Source of the DNA: Streptomyces sp. NBC_00620
GTDB taxonomy: Bacteria; Actinomycetota; Actinomycetes; Streptomycetales; Streptomycetaceae
Length of the DNA: 64,000 bases
NCBI RefSeq assembly: GCF_026341825.1
Contig: NZ_JAPENY010000001.1
Location: forward strand, 2,294,001 to 2,358,000
Direction of reading: 5' to 3'
Position 1 is the first letter of the stretch, and every line of letters begins with the position of its first letter. A model generated the notes under the pieces. That model saw only the letters and a program-made list of their open reading frames with translations. It made no database searches and had not been told where the DNA came from. Positions 33,761 through 42,837 of this stretch are shown here, in pieces. The translations under genes and the position numbers were made by a program.

Positions 33761-34783
33761 CTACTCGCAGCCGCAGGACCGCCGCACCACGAGCCGCGAA
33801 GGAAACACCTTCAACCGCTCCCGCCGGGACCCGGCAACCCGCAACCCGTCATCAAGCACAAGATCGACAGCCGCCCGGGCCATCGCGGACCGGTCGGACG
33901 CGATCGTCGTCATCGGCGGATCCGTCAACGCCGCTTCCTTGACGTCGTCGAACCCGGCCACGGCAAGCTGCCCGGGCACATCGATCCGCAGCTCACGAGC
34001 CGCCCGCAGCACGCCGATCGCCTGGTCGTCGGTGGAGCAGAATATGGCGGGCGGCCGATCGGGCCCGGCAAGCAGCTGAAGCCCGACCTGGTAGGCGTCG
34101 TAGCGGTTGTACGGCGCCTCGAAGAGCCGCCCCTCCGTGGAGACGCCGGCCTCCTGCATCGCGCGCCGCCAGCCCTCGACGTGGTCGGAGACCGGGTCGC
34201 CGACGGTCGGGGTCTCCGCGATACCGCCGAGACAGGCGACGTAGTCGTACCCGTGCTCCAGCAGATGGCGGGTGGCGAGCTGGGCGCCGCCGATGTCGTC
34301 CGTGACGACCGCGACGTCGTCGATGGCCTCGGGCCGCTCGTGCAGCAGCACGACGCGGGCGTCCCAGGCATCGATCTCGGCGGCAGCGTTGTCATTGAGC
34401 GCGTGGCTGACGAGGATCAGCCCGGAGACCCGCATACCGAGGAAGGCGCGCAGGTAGTGGACCTCGCGCTCCGCGATGTAGTCGGAGTTGCCGACAAGCA
34501 CCATTTTTCCGCGCTCGGCGGCGGCCTGTTCGACCGCGTGCGCCATCTCCCCGAAGAAGGGCTGGCGTGCGTCCGGCACGATCAGGCCTATGAGCTCGGT
34601 CCTCCGCGATGCCATGGCCTGGGCGACCCGGTCGGGCCGGTACCCCAGCTCCTTGATCGCGGCGAGAACGCGCTCGCGCGTGGCCGGGGCAACCGGCCTC
34701 GGTCCATTGTTGATGACATAGCTGACCACGGCGGTCGAAGTACCCGCCAGCCGCGCCACATCATCCCGAGTTACCTTGGCCAC
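33761..34783 (-). CDS. LacI-family transcriptional regulator
   Basis: A 340-residue regulator. The HTH is at 1-50: [48 protein letters not shown]. The periplasmic-binding-protein-like effector domain covers ~60-330 ([75 protein letters not shown]). It ends [10 protein letters not shown], a common LacI tail. The ligand is presumably a sugar, not identifiable here. It starts 23 nt after glnR ends on the same strand, so the two may be co-transcribed. Confidence 0.92.
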   Translation of the reverse strand: MAKVTRDDVARLAGTSTAVVSYVINNGPRPVAPATRERVLAAIKELGYRPDRVAQAMASRRTELIGLIVPDARQPFFGEMAHAVEQAAAERGKMVLVGNSDYIAEREVHYLRAFLGMRVSGLILVSHALNDNAAAEIDAWDARVVLLHERPEAIDDVAVVTDDIGGAQLATRHLLEHGYDYVACLGGIAETPTVGDPVSDHVEGWRRAMQEAGVSTEGRLFEAPYNRYDAYQVGLQLLAGPDRPPAIFCSTDDQAIGVLRAARELRIDVPGQLAVAGFDDVKEAALTDPPMTTIASDRSAMARAAVDLVLDDGLRVAGSRRERLKVFPSRLVVRRSCGCE

Positions 34784-34806
34784 GCGCGGAGTCTACGCGG
34801 ATGGAC

Positions 34807-35625
34807 CTACCGCTGGGCAGGCCGTACGGCGACTTCCTGTGCCGGAGCTGTGGCCTCCGCGGAGTCGACGGCGTCGAGGTGCGCCGTCTCGTCCGCATCC
34901 TCCGGCTTTGGCTGGGCCGCCTTGGCCTTCGCCTCGTCCGTGGGGCGGTCCACCTTCTCCGGCGTAACGAATCGATAACCGACGTTCCGGACGGTCCCGA
35001 TCAGCGACTCGTGCTCGATGCCGAGCTTCGCGCGCAGCCGTCGTACGTGGACGTCGACCGTCCGTGTACCACCGAAGTAGTCGTAGCCCCAGACCTCCTG
35101 GAGCAGCTGGGCGCGCGTGAACACGCGGCCCGGGTGCTGCGCGAGGTACTTGAGGAGCTCGAACTCCTTGAAGGTCAGGTCGAGGACCCGGCCCTTGAGC
35201 TTCGCGCTGTACGTCGCCTCGTCCACGGAGAGATCGCCGTTGCGGATCTCCATCGGGGAGTCGTCGTTGACGATCTGCTGCCGGCCCATGGCGAGACGCA
35301 GCCGCGCCTCGACCTCGGCCGGACCGGCGGTGTCCAGCAGGACATCGTCGATTCCCCAGTCGGCGGTGACGGCCGCGAGACCGCCCTCCGTCACGACGAG
35401 GATCAGCGGACAGCCGGGTCCCGTGGAGCGCAACAGCTGGCAAAGGCTGCGCACTTGAGGGAGATCACGGCGTCCGTCGATGAGAATGACGTCGGCACCC
35501 GGGGTGTCGACGAGAGCGGGGCCTTCCGCCGGAGCCACTCGCACGTTGTGCAGGAGCAGGCCGAGAGCGGGAAGCACCTCCGTCGACGGCTGAAGGGCAT
35601 TGGTCAGGAGCAGAAGAGAACTCAT
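34807..35625 (-). CDS. glnR: Nitrogen response regulator GlnR
   Basis: A 272-residue atypical OmpR-family orphan regulator. The degenerate receiver (residues 1-115; [49 protein letters not shown]) keeps the Asp near residue 50 but lacks the usual acidic pair at the start. The winged helix (~130-220) reads [65 protein letters not shown], highly characteristic of GlnR. A ~45-residue Ala/Glu/Pro tail follows. It controls nitrogen assimilation genes (glnA, amtB, nirB in Streptomyces). It is divergent from the hydrolase at 35878; the 252-bp gap holds both promoters and no gene I can support. Confidence 0.95.
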   Translation of the reverse strand: MSSLLLLTNALQPSTEVLPALGLLLHNVRVAPAEGPALVDTPGADVILIDGRRDLPQVRSLCQLLRSTGPGCPLILVVTEGGLAAVTADWGIDDVLLDTAGPAEVEARLRLAMGRQQIVNDDSPMEIRNGDLSVDEATYSAKLKGRVLDLTFKEFELLKYLAQHPGRVFTRAQLLQEVWGYDYFGGTRTVDVHVRRLRAKLGIEHESLIGTVRNVGYRFVTPEKVDRPTDEAKAKAAQPKPEDADETAHLDAVDSAEATAPAQEVAVRPAQR

Positions 35626-35877
35626 CGCGCCCCACCTGCCTGGGTCGTCTTACGGCCTTGCACGTTTCGCTCGCCCATAACGTCGGTTCCTCCTCGGTCC
35701 CTGCGAGGACGTTTGCGGCACTGCTCGGTACTCGCGTCTCCCGCGCCCCTGGGAGCCGCTATGCGTTCGTAGCCTTCGTACACCTGCGGTTTCCCGCTTC
35801 GTATACAACGGTTAAGAAAGCACAAAAGGACCCGGGGGCTACTCTGCCCGAGTCCTCTGGCCGTCAGAATAGCCCAC

Positions 35878-36729
35878 ATGAGCTCAGGTTCGGCAGGTCA
35901 AGTCACGGGATCTCCCCATCGTCCATCCCTTGAGACGACCCGGCGCACCCCTTTGCGGAGGTTTCTGCGTACGGTCGACGACGTCACGATCGATGCGGCG
36001 TACGACCCTGGAACGCGGCCATCCGGTGACTTGGCGATCGTCGTCGCGCACGGTTTCACGGGCGATCTGGACCGCCCGCACGTGCGCCGCGCGGCGGACG
36101 CCCTGGCCCGGAATGCGGCGGTCGTCACTTTCTCCTTCCGTGGTCACGGCAGATCCGGCGGCCGGTCCACCGTCGGCGACCGCGAGGTCCACGATCTGGC
36201 GGCCGTGGTCGCCTGGGCGCGGGAACTGGGGCACGAGCGGGTGGTGACCGTCGGCTTCTCGATGGGCGGTTCCGTGGTGCTGCGGCACGCGGCGCTGTAC
36301 GGGGCGGCGGGGCAGGAGCACGGGGGGCGTACGGAAGCGCGTACGGACGCGGTGGTTTCGGTGAGCGCACCGGCCCGCTGGTACTACCGGGGGACGGCCC
36401 CTATGCGGCGCGTGCACTGGCTGGTAACCCAGCCGATGGGCCGCGCCGTCACCCGCTGCTACCTGCACACCCGGATCCACGGCCGCGGCTGGGACCCGGT
36501 CCCCGCCTCCCCGGTCGAATCGGTCCCGCTGATCGCGCCGACACCGCTGCTGATCGTCCACGGCGACATCGACGGCTACTTCCCCGTGGACCACCCGCGG
36601 ATGCTTGCCGAAGCCGCCGACGGGCACGCGGAACTGTGGCTCGAGCGGGGAATGGGTCACGCCGAGCACGCGGCCGACGACGAGCTGCTGGCCCGCATCG
36701 GGGAATGGGCAGCCACCCACGCGGGCTAG
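35878..36729 (+). CDS. Alpha/beta hydrolase
   Basis: A 283-residue hydrolase. Oxyanion region VVAHGFTGDLDRPHVRRAADALA, then FSFRGHGRSGGRSTVGDREVHDLAAVVAWAR, nucleophile elbow GFSMGGSVVLRHA, acid in LLIVHGDIDGYFPVDHPRMLAEAA and catalytic His in ERGMGHAEHAAD. The first ~30 residues are a Thr/Arg-rich extension. A CAGAAT element 7 nt before the ATG suggests a leaderless transcript. The substrate is unknown; the fold is that of serine esterases/thioesterases. It precedes the MoaD-like gene. Confidence 0.9.
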   Translation: MSSGSAGQVTGSPHRPSLETTRRTPLRRFLRTVDDVTIDAAYDPGTRPSGDLAIVVAHGFTGDLDRPHVRRAADALARNAAVVTFSFRGHGRSGGRSTVGDREVHDLAAVVAWARELGHERVVTVGFSMGGSVVLRHAALYGAAGQEHGGRTEARTDAVVSVSAPARWYYRGTAPMRRVHWLVTQPMGRAVTRCYLHTRIHGRGWDPVPASPVESVPLIAPTPLLIVHGDIDGYFPVDHPRMLAEAADGHAELWLERGMGHAEHAADDELLARIGEWAATHAG

Positions 36730-36744
36730 CCTGACCGTGTTCAC

Positions 36745-36808
36745 AGCGACCACTGAATTGACGACCGACCACTGATTCACGACCGACCACTGATTCGCGA
36801 CTGACTGA
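36745..36808 (+). repeat. 18-bp tandem repeat, about three copies
   Basis: ACGACCGACCACTGATTC occurs identically at 36761-36778 and 36779-36796, preceded by AGCGACCACTGAATTG and followed by GCGACTGACTGAGG. It ends just before the ribosome-binding site (GAGGAACGAG) of the MoaD-like gene. Confidence 0.9.
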
Positions 36809-36816
36809 GGAACGAG

Positions 36817-37071
36817 ATGGCAAAGGGCACGGTGCGGTACTGGGCCGCCGCCAAGTCCGCGGCCGGCGTCGCCGAGGAGCCGTACGAGGCCGAGACCCTC
36901 GCCGAGGCGCTCGACGCGGCCCGCGAGCGACACCCCGACGAACTCCCCCGCGTCCTGCGGCGATGCTCGTTCCTCATCGACGGTGACCCCGTGGGGACCC
37001 GCGGGCATGAGACGGTACGGCTGGCCGAGGGCGGCACGGTCGAGGTGCTCCCGCCGTTCGCAGGAGGGTGA
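36817..37071 (+). CDS. MoaD/ThiS-family sulfur carrier protein
   Basis: An 84-residue ubiquitin-fold protein: GTVRYWAAAKSAAGVAEEPYEAETLAEALDAARER ... FLIDGDPVG ... LAEGGTVEVLPPFAGG. The C-terminal Gly-Gly is intact, as needed for adenylation and thiocarboxylation. It would supply sulfur for molybdopterin or another sulfur-containing product; no moaE or thi gene adjoins it, so the pathway is open. The ATG is preceded by GAGGAACGAG. Confidence 0.9.
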   Translation: MAKGTVRYWAAAKSAAGVAEEPYEAETLAEALDAARERHPDELPRVLRRCSFLIDGDPVGTRGHETVRLAEGGTVEVLPPFAGG

Positions 37072-37079
37072 CCGAGACG

Positions 37080-38279
37080 ATGAGCAACCAGCCGTATGAG
37101 CCCCCGTACGAGCCTTCGTACGACTCCCCGTACGAGGGATACGACCCGTATCAGCAGCCCCAGCAACCCCAGCAGCCCGCGCCGCAGCCCGAGTGGCAGC
37201 AGCACACGCAGCAGTGGGAGGGGCAGACCTGGGAGACGCAGGCGCACGTTCCGGTGACCGCGGCGGACACGGCGTATCTGCCTCCGCAGGGGTACGGAAC
37301 CGTAGGGCAACCTCTGCCGCCCGAGACGCCGGGGTACGGGTGGACGCCTGCTCCCGAGCCCTCTGCTCATGAGGCGCCCGGTGCCGCGGCCGGGGGGTGG
37401 GAGAGGGAGCCCGGCGCTGCGGGTTCCGTTGTGCCCACCCGTTCCGCCCCGAGCGGAACGCATGCCCACAGCGGAAGCGGCGGCCCTGACTACGGCCCCC
37501 CGACCATCACCGGCAACCCCCGCGTCACCGACGCCCAGCGCGCCCGTGCCGAGGGCCGGTCGCCGATCATCGAACCCGGGATCCAGCCCGCCGCGCTCAC
37601 CGCGCTGCTCGGGCTGCTGCTCTCCGGTACGGCGGCGGTCGGGCAGTACGCCCTCGTCGTACCCCTCGTACTGCTGCAGGCCGTCACCGCGGCCGGATGG
37701 TTCCGGCTGAACGGGATGTGGCCGGCCCGGCAGGGCATCGCGCTGGCGTTCGCGGGCGCGCTGACGGCGGACGTGGCGCTGCTCGCCGCGGGCCGGGAGA
37801 ACGCGCCCGCCGCGATCCTCGGCACCCTGGGCGTGTGGGTCCTGCTCACCCTGGTGCTTCAGCTGCGCAGTCACGCCGACGCGGACACCCGCATGTCCGG
37901 TCTGATGGCGACCGTCGCCTCGGCGGCCCTGGCGATCGTCGCGACCGGGTATCTGGCCGCCGAGCCGGACGCCGTGACGGTGGGCGCCGCCGCGGTCGCC
38001 GTGGCGGTCCTCGCCCGCGCGCTGCCGCTGCCCACGGCGGCCTCCGTCGTGGTGGCACTGCTGGCCGCCACGGGCGCCGGAATCGCGGTCGGCGGGATCA
38101 CGGACATCGGCACGCAGGGCGCCTTCATCGGCCTCGGCGCGGGCGTCTGCGCACTGATCGGCCACCGCGTCGCCAGCTACGACTACCCGTCCCGCTTCGT
38201 CCACTTCACCGCGGGCGTCGCCCTTCCGCTGGCCGTCGCGGCCCCGGCCGTCTACCTGCTGGGGCGCGCCTTCGGCTGA
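37080..38279 (+). CDS. Membrane protein with Tyr/Pro/Gln-rich N terminus
   Basis: A 399-residue protein. Residues 1-170 are disordered (YEPPYEPSYDSPYEGYDPYQQPQQPQQ and similar, ending around RSPIIEPGIQPAALTALL). Residues ~175-399 contain about eight TM helices. The ATG at 37080 is chosen with AGGAGG 12 nt upstream; a GTG at 37068 overlaps the MoaD stop but would sit on the ribosome-binding site. I know it only as a conserved Streptomyces membrane protein. A good terminator follows. Confidence 0.75.
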   Translation: MSNQPYEPPYEPSYDSPYEGYDPYQQPQQPQQPAPQPEWQQHTQQWEGQTWETQAHVPVTAADTAYLPPQGYGTVGQPLPPETPGYGWTPAPEPSAHEAPGAAAGGWEREPGAAGSVVPTRSAPSGTHAHSGSGGPDYGPPTITGNPRVTDAQRARAEGRSPIIEPGIQPAALTALLGLLLSGTAAVGQYALVVPLVLLQAVTAAGWFRLNGMWPARQGIALAFAGALTADVALLAAGRENAPAAILGTLGVWVLLTLVLQLRSHADADTRMSGLMATVASAALAIVATGYLAAEPDAVTVGAAAVAVAVLARALPLPTAASVVVALLAATGAGIAVGGITDIGTQGAFIGLGAGVCALIGHRVASYDYPSRFVHFTAGVALPLAVAAPAVYLLGRAFG

Positions 38280-38322
38280 GCCTCCAGGCACCGGCTGATC
38301 GTCACAGGTGATCGACAACTGT

Positions 38323-38358
38323 CCCGAAGAGCCCCCGATTCGGGGGTTCTTCGGGTTT
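38323..38358 (+). terminator. Intrinsic terminator
   Basis: CCCGAAGAGCCCCCGA pairs with TCGGGGGTTCTTCGGG (with a G-U pair) and TTT follows. It ends the MoaD/membrane-protein operon before the DUF2993 gene. Confidence 0.88.
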
Positions 38359-38419
38359 AGGCTCGCGCTGGACGGCCACTCAGGCCGTTGAGACCTGGCC
38401 GAGACGGGGAACCCCGAGC

Positions 38420-39163
38420 ATGCGCGCACTGCGAATATTCCTGATCGTCGCTGTCATCCTGGGCGGCCTGTTCGTCATCGCGGACCGGGTGGCGGTCGGT
38501 TTCGCGGAGGACGAGGCGGCGGACCGGATCAGGACCACCGAGGGCCTGGCCAGCACCCCCGACGTGTCCATCGAGGGCTTCCCCTTCCTCACCCAGGTCG
38601 TCGGCGGCGAGTTCGACGACGTGAAGATCGGCATCAAGGACTACGAGGCGTCGACGACCGGCACGGGCGACGCCGTCAGCTCCATCCGCATCGACGACCT
38701 CAACGCCGAGATGCACGGCGTGGTCTTCAGCGGCGACTACAGCTCCGCCACCGCCAGCACCGCCACCGGCACCGCGACCATCTCGTACGCCGAGCTGCTG
38801 AAGGCCGCCCAGTCCGGGCCCACGGATGTCACGACCGGCGTCACCGCCGAGGTCGTCGGCCTCTCCGACGGCGGCAACGGCAAGATCAAGGTCTCCGTCG
38901 AGGCGACCGTCCTCGGCACCAAGCTGCCCCAGCCGGTCTCCGTGCTCAGCTCGGTCAGCGTCGAAGGCGACACGGTGAAGGTGCACGCCGACTCGCTGCC
39001 GAATCTGGGCGTCGACCTCGCCGAGGACACGGTCCGCACGGTCACCGACTTCGAGCAGAAGATCGACGAACTGCCCGGCGGCATCCAGCTCGACAAGGTC
39101 GTGGCGGCCAAGGACGGCGTCGACATCTCGGTGAAGGGTTCGGACATCAGGCTGGTCGGGTAG
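38420..39163 (+). CDS. DUF2993/LmeA-family phospholipid-binding protein
   Basis: A 247-residue protein with an N-terminal signal anchor (ALRIFLIVAVILGGLFVIADRVAV) and the DUF2993 body: TPDVSIEGFPFLTQVVGGEFDDVKIGIKDYEA, LNAEMHGVVFS, VSVEATVLGTKLPQPVSV and DKVVAAKDGVDISVKGSDIRLVG. The family includes mycobacterial LmeA, a periplasmic phosphatidylinositol-binding protein involved in mannan elongation. In Streptomyces the ligand is unproved. Confidence 0.88.
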   Translation: MRALRIFLIVAVILGGLFVIADRVAVGFAEDEAADRIRTTEGLASTPDVSIEGFPFLTQVVGGEFDDVKIGIKDYEASTTGTGDAVSSIRIDDLNAEMHGVVFSGDYSSATASTATGTATISYAELLKAAQSGPTDVTTGVTAEVVGLSDGGNGKIKVSVEATVLGTKLPQPVSVLSSVSVEGDTVKVHADSLPNLGVDLAEDTVRTVTDFEQKIDELPGGIQLDKVVAAKDGVDISVKGSDIRLVG

Positions 39164-39382
39164 GAGGGTCCCCGGGCCTCCCCGGGGTGGATTGTTCGTC
39201 CGAAGAGCGAGACGTTCCCGTCCGTCCAGCAGATGTGATGGCGGATACAACACGGGCACAGGCGCCCGAAAACCGTACGGACACGGCCCGGTCGATCCAC
39301 TCATCCCACATTGCGGACGATCGCGTCTCAGCATCCGACACGCCGGTGACATGCCCGCCTGTCCGTCCCTACGATCGGACAC

Positions 39383-39463
39383 ATGAAGCGTCAGGCGGAT
39401 CTCACGAAGCGGCGGGCAGTAGACCTGTGCCGCGTCGCCGCCATGCTCTGTCGCACCTTCTGA
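39383..39463 (+). CDS. Cysteine-containing leader peptide (attenuator)
   Basis: A 26-residue peptide MKRQADLTKRRAVDLCRVAA then MLCRTF-stop, ending 145 nt before the sulfurtransferase. It matches the actinobacterial 'putative leader peptide' class found before sulfur-metabolism genes, with two Cys codons (residues 16 and 23) near the end. Ribosome stalling when charged Cys-tRNA is low would change folding of the downstream mRNA. A GCGGAAG/CTTCCGC hairpin begins directly after the stop. The rest of 39164-39608 holds no other gene. Confidence 0.85.
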   Translation: MKRQADLTKRRAVDLCRVAAMLCRTF

Positions 39464-39485
39464 GCGGAAGCTTCGTTACTTCCGC
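39464..39485 (+). promoter_or_regulatory. Hairpin directly after the leader peptide stop
   Basis: GCGGAAG (39464-39470) pairs with CTTCCGC (39479-39485) across an 8-nt loop. Lying next to the leader stop codon, it could be masked by a ribosome finishing or stalling in the leader, the expected arrangement for an attenuator. Confidence 0.6.
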
Positions 39486-39608
39486 GAGCCGGGCCCTTCG
39501 ACCTCCTGCGTCGGGGCCACCCCTGCGCCGCACAGCCGCCAACGGCATGACCGCGCACCCCTCTCCACACGCACCGCCCCGCCGCAACTGCCCCGGAGGA
39601 GAACAAGC

Positions 39609-40448
39609 ATGAGCCGCAGCGACGTCCTGGTAGACGCCGACTGGGTCCAGGACCACCTGGAAGACCCCAGCGTGGCCATCGTCGAGGTCGACGAGGACAC
39701 GTCCGCCTACGAGAAGAACCACATCAAGAACGCGATCCGGATCGACTGGACCAAGGACCTCCAGGACCCGGTACGCCGTGACTTCATCGACCAGGAGGGC
39801 TTCGAGAAGCTCCTGTCGGCGAAGGGCATCGGCAACGACACCCTCGTCGTGCTCTACGGCGGCAACAACAACTGGTTCGCCTCGTACGCCTACTGGTACT
39901 TCAAGCTGTACGGCCACGAGAACGTGAAGCTTCTCGACGGCGGCCGCAAGAAGTGGGAGCTCGACTCCCGCGACCTGGTCGTCGAGGTGCCCGAGCGCGC
40001 CGCGACCGACTACAAGGCCAAGGCCCAGAACACCGCGATCCGCGCCTTCCGCGACGACGTCGTGGCGGCCATCGGCTCGCAGAACCTGGTCGACGTGCGG
40101 TCGCCCGACGAGTTCAGCGGCAAGCTGCTCGCCCCGGCCCACCTCCCGCAGGAGCAGTCGCAGCGTCCGGGTCACGTCCCGTCCGCGCGCAACATCCCGT
40201 GGTCGAAGAACGCCAACGACGACGGCACCTTCAAGTCGGACGACGAGCTCAAGGAGCTCTACGCCGAGGAGCAGGTCGACCTCGCCAAGGACACGATCGC
40301 GTACTGCCGTATCGGTGAGCGTTCCGCGCTCACCTGGTTCGTGCTGCACGAGCTGCTCGGTGTGGAGAACGTCAAGAACTACGACGGCTCCTGGACCGAG
40401 TACGGCTCCCTGGTCGGCGTCCCGATCGAGCTCGGCGCCAACAAGTAA
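39609..40448 (+). CDS. Thiosulfate sulfurtransferase (rhodanese)
   Basis: A 279-residue enzyme with two rhodanese domains. The N-terminal inactive domain has VLVDADWVQDHLEDPSVAIVEVDED and YGGNNNWFASYAYWYFKLYGHENVKLLDGGRKKW. The C-terminal domain has LVDVRSPDEFSG, HLPQEQSQRPGHVPSARNIPWS and the active-site loop AYCRIGERSA with the persulfide-forming Cys (~residue 236). It transfers sulfane sulfur from thiosulfate to thiol acceptors. It is preceded by a cysteine-type leader peptide and followed 36 nt later by a DUF1416 gene, the usual actinobacterial order (cysA-like). The ATG has GGAGGAG upstream. Confidence 0.95.
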   Translation: MSRSDVLVDADWVQDHLEDPSVAIVEVDEDTSAYEKNHIKNAIRIDWTKDLQDPVRRDFIDQEGFEKLLSAKGIGNDTLVVLYGGNNNWFASYAYWYFKLYGHENVKLLDGGRKKWELDSRDLVVEVPERAATDYKAKAQNTAIRAFRDDVVAAIGSQNLVDVRSPDEFSGKLLAPAHLPQEQSQRPGHVPSARNIPWSKNANDDGTFKSDDELKELYAEEQVDLAKDTIAYCRIGERSALTWFVLHELLGVENVKNYDGSWTEYGSLVGVPIELGANK

Positions 40449-40484
40449 CCCTCGAAGTCAAGGCCTGAAGGACGGAAACGAAAC

Positions 40485-40772
40485 ATGTGTGGAGCGAAGG
40501 CCGGCGGCCCCGACGCCTCGACGATCAAGCCCGGTGAGACCACGATCCAGGGCCAGGTGACCCGCGACGGCGAGCCCGTCACCGGTTACGTACGCCTCCT
40601 GGACTCGACCGGTGAGTTCACCGCGGAGGTCCCCACCTCCGCGACGGGCCAGTTCCGCTTCTACGCGGCGGAGGGCACCTGGACCGTACGGGCCCTGGTC
40701 CCCGGAGGCACCGCGGACCGCACGGTCGTCGCCCAGACGGGCGGCCTCGCCGAGGTCGCCATCGCCGTCTGA
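40485..40772 (+). CDS. DUF1416 domain-containing protein
   Basis: A 95-residue small protein: MCGAKAGGPDASTIKPGETTIQGQVTRDGEPVTGYVRLLDSTGEFTAEVPTSATGQFRFYAAEGTWTVRALVPGG. This is the whole DUF1416 family protein, with a single conserved Cys near the N terminus and a carboxypeptidase-regulatory-like beta fold. It constantly follows the sulfurtransferase gene in actinobacteria, so a role in sulfur transfer is likely but unproved. Confidence 0.92.
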   Translation: MCGAKAGGPDASTIKPGETTIQGQVTRDGEPVTGYVRLLDSTGEFTAEVPTSATGQFRFYAAEGTWTVRALVPGGTADRTVVAQTGGLAEVAIAV

Positions 40773-40859
40773 CGGCACCGAAACACACTGAGGGGCCGCA
40801 CCCCGGGGCTGGACGCTCGGGGGGCGGCCCTTTGGCGTGCGCGGGCCTACGCTGGAGGT

Positions 40860-41120
40860 ATGTACGCACGACGGCGTCACGTGTACTTCGCCATGATGGG
40901 GACGTGCATCGGGTTGTTCGTCCTGGCCTGGGCGGTCGTACGGATCTGGTCGATTCCCGTGGCCGTGGGGATGTGTGTGGTGGCGATGGTGATCCCGCCG
41001 CTGGCCGCGATGGCGGCCAACCGGCGGGGACCCGACGACCGCTGGTGGGACGACCCTTCGGGTGATCCCAAGTCCGACGACTGGTGGGACGAGCTGGACG
41101 GGAAGAAGCGGCGCCAGTAG
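40860..41120 (+). CDS. DUF3099 domain-containing membrane protein
   Basis: An 86-residue protein with two TM helices (YFAMMGTCIGLFVLAWAVVRIW; IPVAVGMCVVAMVIPPLAAMAAN) followed by a Trp/Asp-rich tail (DDRWWDDPSGDPKSDDWWDELDG). TACGCT lies 6 nt before the ATG, so the mRNA is probably leaderless and the intervening GGAGGT is not a usable ribosome-binding site. Function unknown. Confidence 0.88.
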   Translation: MYARRRHVYFAMMGTCIGLFVLAWAVVRIWSIPVAVGMCVVAMVIPPLAAMAANRRGPDDRWWDDPSGDPKSDDWWDELDGKKRRQ

Positions 41121-41130
41121 GAAGGGACCC

Positions 41131-41514
41131 ATGTCGCCCGTGAGGCTGTCCACCGTCGCGTTCGAGGCCCCCGACGCGCATGCGCTCGCCGGGTTCTACA
41201 TGCGGCTCCTCGGCTACGTGGTCCGCGCGGAGGAGCCCGACTGGATGCTGATCGGCCCGCCCCAGGGCGGTACCGCGCTCGCGTTCGAGACCTCGCGCGG
41301 CTATGTCCCGCCGGTCTGGCCCGCGGGCCCCGGCGACCAGCGCATGATGCTCCACCTCGACATCGAGGTGGACGACCTGGCGGCGGAGACGGCCCGCGCC
41401 CTCGCCGAGGGCGCGAGACTGGCCGACTACCAGCCGCAGGAGGACGTACGGGTCCTTCTCGACCCGGCGGGGCATCCGTTCTGCCTCTGGGTGCAGACGC
41501 CTCAGCAGTCCTAG
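41131..41514 (+). CDS. VOC-superfamily (glyoxalase-like) protein
   Basis: A 127-residue protein with one beta-alpha-beta-beta-beta unit pair: VRLSTVAFEAPDAHALAGFYMRLLGYVV ... DWMLIGPPQGGTALAFET ... QRMMLHLDIEVDDLAAETARALAEGARL ... VRVLLDPAGHPFCLWVQ. The His/Glu metal positions are only partly present, as in many resistance- or binding-type VOC proteins. It follows the DUF3099 gene by 10 nt, with GGAAGGG as ribosome-binding site, so the two are co-transcribed. Confidence 0.88.
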   Translation: MSPVRLSTVAFEAPDAHALAGFYMRLLGYVVRAEEPDWMLIGPPQGGTALAFETSRGYVPPVWPAGPGDQRMMLHLDIEVDDLAAETARALAEGARLADYQPQEDVRVLLDPAGHPFCLWVQTPQQS

Positions 41515-41546
41515 CCGCCTCAGCCGCTTCCGAGGCTTCAGCCGCC

Positions 41547-41909
41547 TCAGTAGACGAGCGCCTGCGTCTCCTCCGCCATCGCTTCCTGTACGAACACCTG
41601 GGCGCCCGCGATGCGTACGCCCTCCAGGACGTCCTTCTCGGTGATCTCGCGCCGGGCCGCGCACTGCGTGCACAGGGTGATGCGGCCTGCCGCCAGGATC
41701 GAGTCGATCAGATCGGGCAGCGGCGCCGCGTGCGGCAGCTCGAACTCGGCGGCGCGGCCCGGCAGCGCGAACCACGCGGACTCCCCGGTCAGCCACAGGG
41801 ACACCTCGACACCGCTGGCCACGGCCACCGCCGCGACCGTGAACGCCTGCGAGCAGCGCTCGGGCGCATCGGCCCCAGCCGTCACCTTGATCACGAGCTT
41901 CTTCGCCAT
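41547..41909 (-). CDS. DsrE-family protein
   Basis: A 120-residue protein: KKLVIKVTAGADAPERCSQAFTVAAVAVASGVEVSLWLTGESAWFALPG ... ITLCTQCAARREITEKDVLEGVRIAGAQVFVQEAMAEETQALVY. DsrE-like proteins handle sulfur relay or small-molecule binding; the CxxC (LCTQC) is consistent with a redox or sulfur role near the sulfurtransferase. On the minus strand TACGAT lies 6 nt before the ATG, indicating a leaderless transcript. It is convergent with the VOC gene. Confidence 0.88.
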   Translation of the reverse strand: MAKKLVIKVTAGADAPERCSQAFTVAAVAVASGVEVSLWLTGESAWFALPGRAAEFELPHAAPLPDLIDSILAAGRITLCTQCAARREITEKDVLEGVRIAGAQVFVQEAMAEETQALVY

Positions 41910-42033
41910 GCCCGAATCGTAGTCGCGCGGTAGTCCGAACCGTGATCAGCTCCCGTGCAACCCAAGGCGCCGGCCATGAGTCTCCTGTGCGCGCGGATAC
42001 GGAATCCGTGCTTCGCGTTCGTGGGGGGACGTT

Positions 42034-42837
42034 GTGGAAGTACCCGAAGTGCCCGAACTACCCGAAGAGCCTGGGATATCCGAAGAACCTGGGATATCCG
42101 CGGTGCCCGAGGTTGTGCCCGCTCCCGCGCGGCGCCGGCGACGGGGTCGTACGACCCTGTTGATCGCCGCGGCCGCGGTGCTCGGGCTCGGCGCCGGTAC
42201 CTGCGCCGGTTTCCTGATCCAGGCCGACCGCGAGCCCACCAAGCTGCCGTCGCTCTCGCAGCCGGTGCTGACGCAGGCCAAGGGTGAGGGACCCGAGCCC
42301 CTGTCGGCCGCGCAGGACCACCAGGTGAAGACCGACGGCGACCTGCGCAAGCTGCTGCTCGCGAAGCCGAAGGGGGCGAAGGAAGCCGACTGGCTCACCG
42401 GTGACGGCTGGATGGACATCGCCGAGTACGCGGACATGTTCGAGAAGCCGGACGGCGCCTTCGAGGAGCTGGCCGGCGAGGAGTTCCGGCGCGTCGCCGA
42501 GACCGGCTGGAGCGTGGGCAGCACGTACACCGTCGACATCCGGCTCGTTCAGTACCGCCAGGAGGAGTACCTCGCCGCCGCGGAGGCGGCCGACGACGGC
42601 CACTACTGGGCGCAGGACGAGGACGGCACCGACAGCTGGGCCATTCCCGGCACACGTGACGGCATGGCGTACGTCCACACCAAGGCCGATACAGAGCCCG
42701 GCTACCTGCCGTTGTACGGGGCCGAGGCGCACGCCTACCGCGGTGACATCGCCGTGGAGATCTGGGTCTACGACACCAAGCCGATCTCCAAGGCGAAGAT
42801 CATGGACTTGGCCGAGCGGCAGGTGGGACGGCTGTGA
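42034..42837 (+). CDS. Single-pass membrane protein, paralogue 1 of 3
   Basis: A 267-residue protein. Residues 1-32 are an acidic Glu/Pro repeat (PEVPELPEEPGISEEPGIS), then RRRRRGR, a TM helix ~40-62 and an extracytoplasmic domain with LRKLLLAKPKGAKEADWLTGDGWMDIAEYADMFE. The GTG start has GGGGGG upstream. It overlaps the next gene by 4 nt. The three consecutive genes share the plan and the (L)RKL(L/V)L(A/P)xPKGAK motif (copies 1 and 3). I do not recognise the family; the exported domain suggests a surface or envelope role. Confidence 0.78.
   Translation: MEVPEVPELPEEPGISEEPGISAVPEVVPAPARRRRRGRTTLLIAAAAVLGLGAGTCAGFLIQADREPTKLPSLSQPVLTQAKGEGPEPLSAAQDHQVKTDGDLRKLLLAKPKGAKEADWLTGDGWMDIAEYADMFEKPDGAFEELAGEEFRRVAETGWSVGSTYTVDIRLVQYRQEEYLAAAEAADDGHYWAQDEDGTDSWAIPGTRDGMAYVHTKADTEPGYLPLYGAEAHAYRGDIAVEIWVYDTKPISKAKIMDLAERQVGRL

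Noticed and set aside
35622..35879. 85-codon minus-strand open frame between glnR and the hydrolase
   Set aside because: It overlaps both divergent starts, has no recognisable sequence and would cover the promoters.
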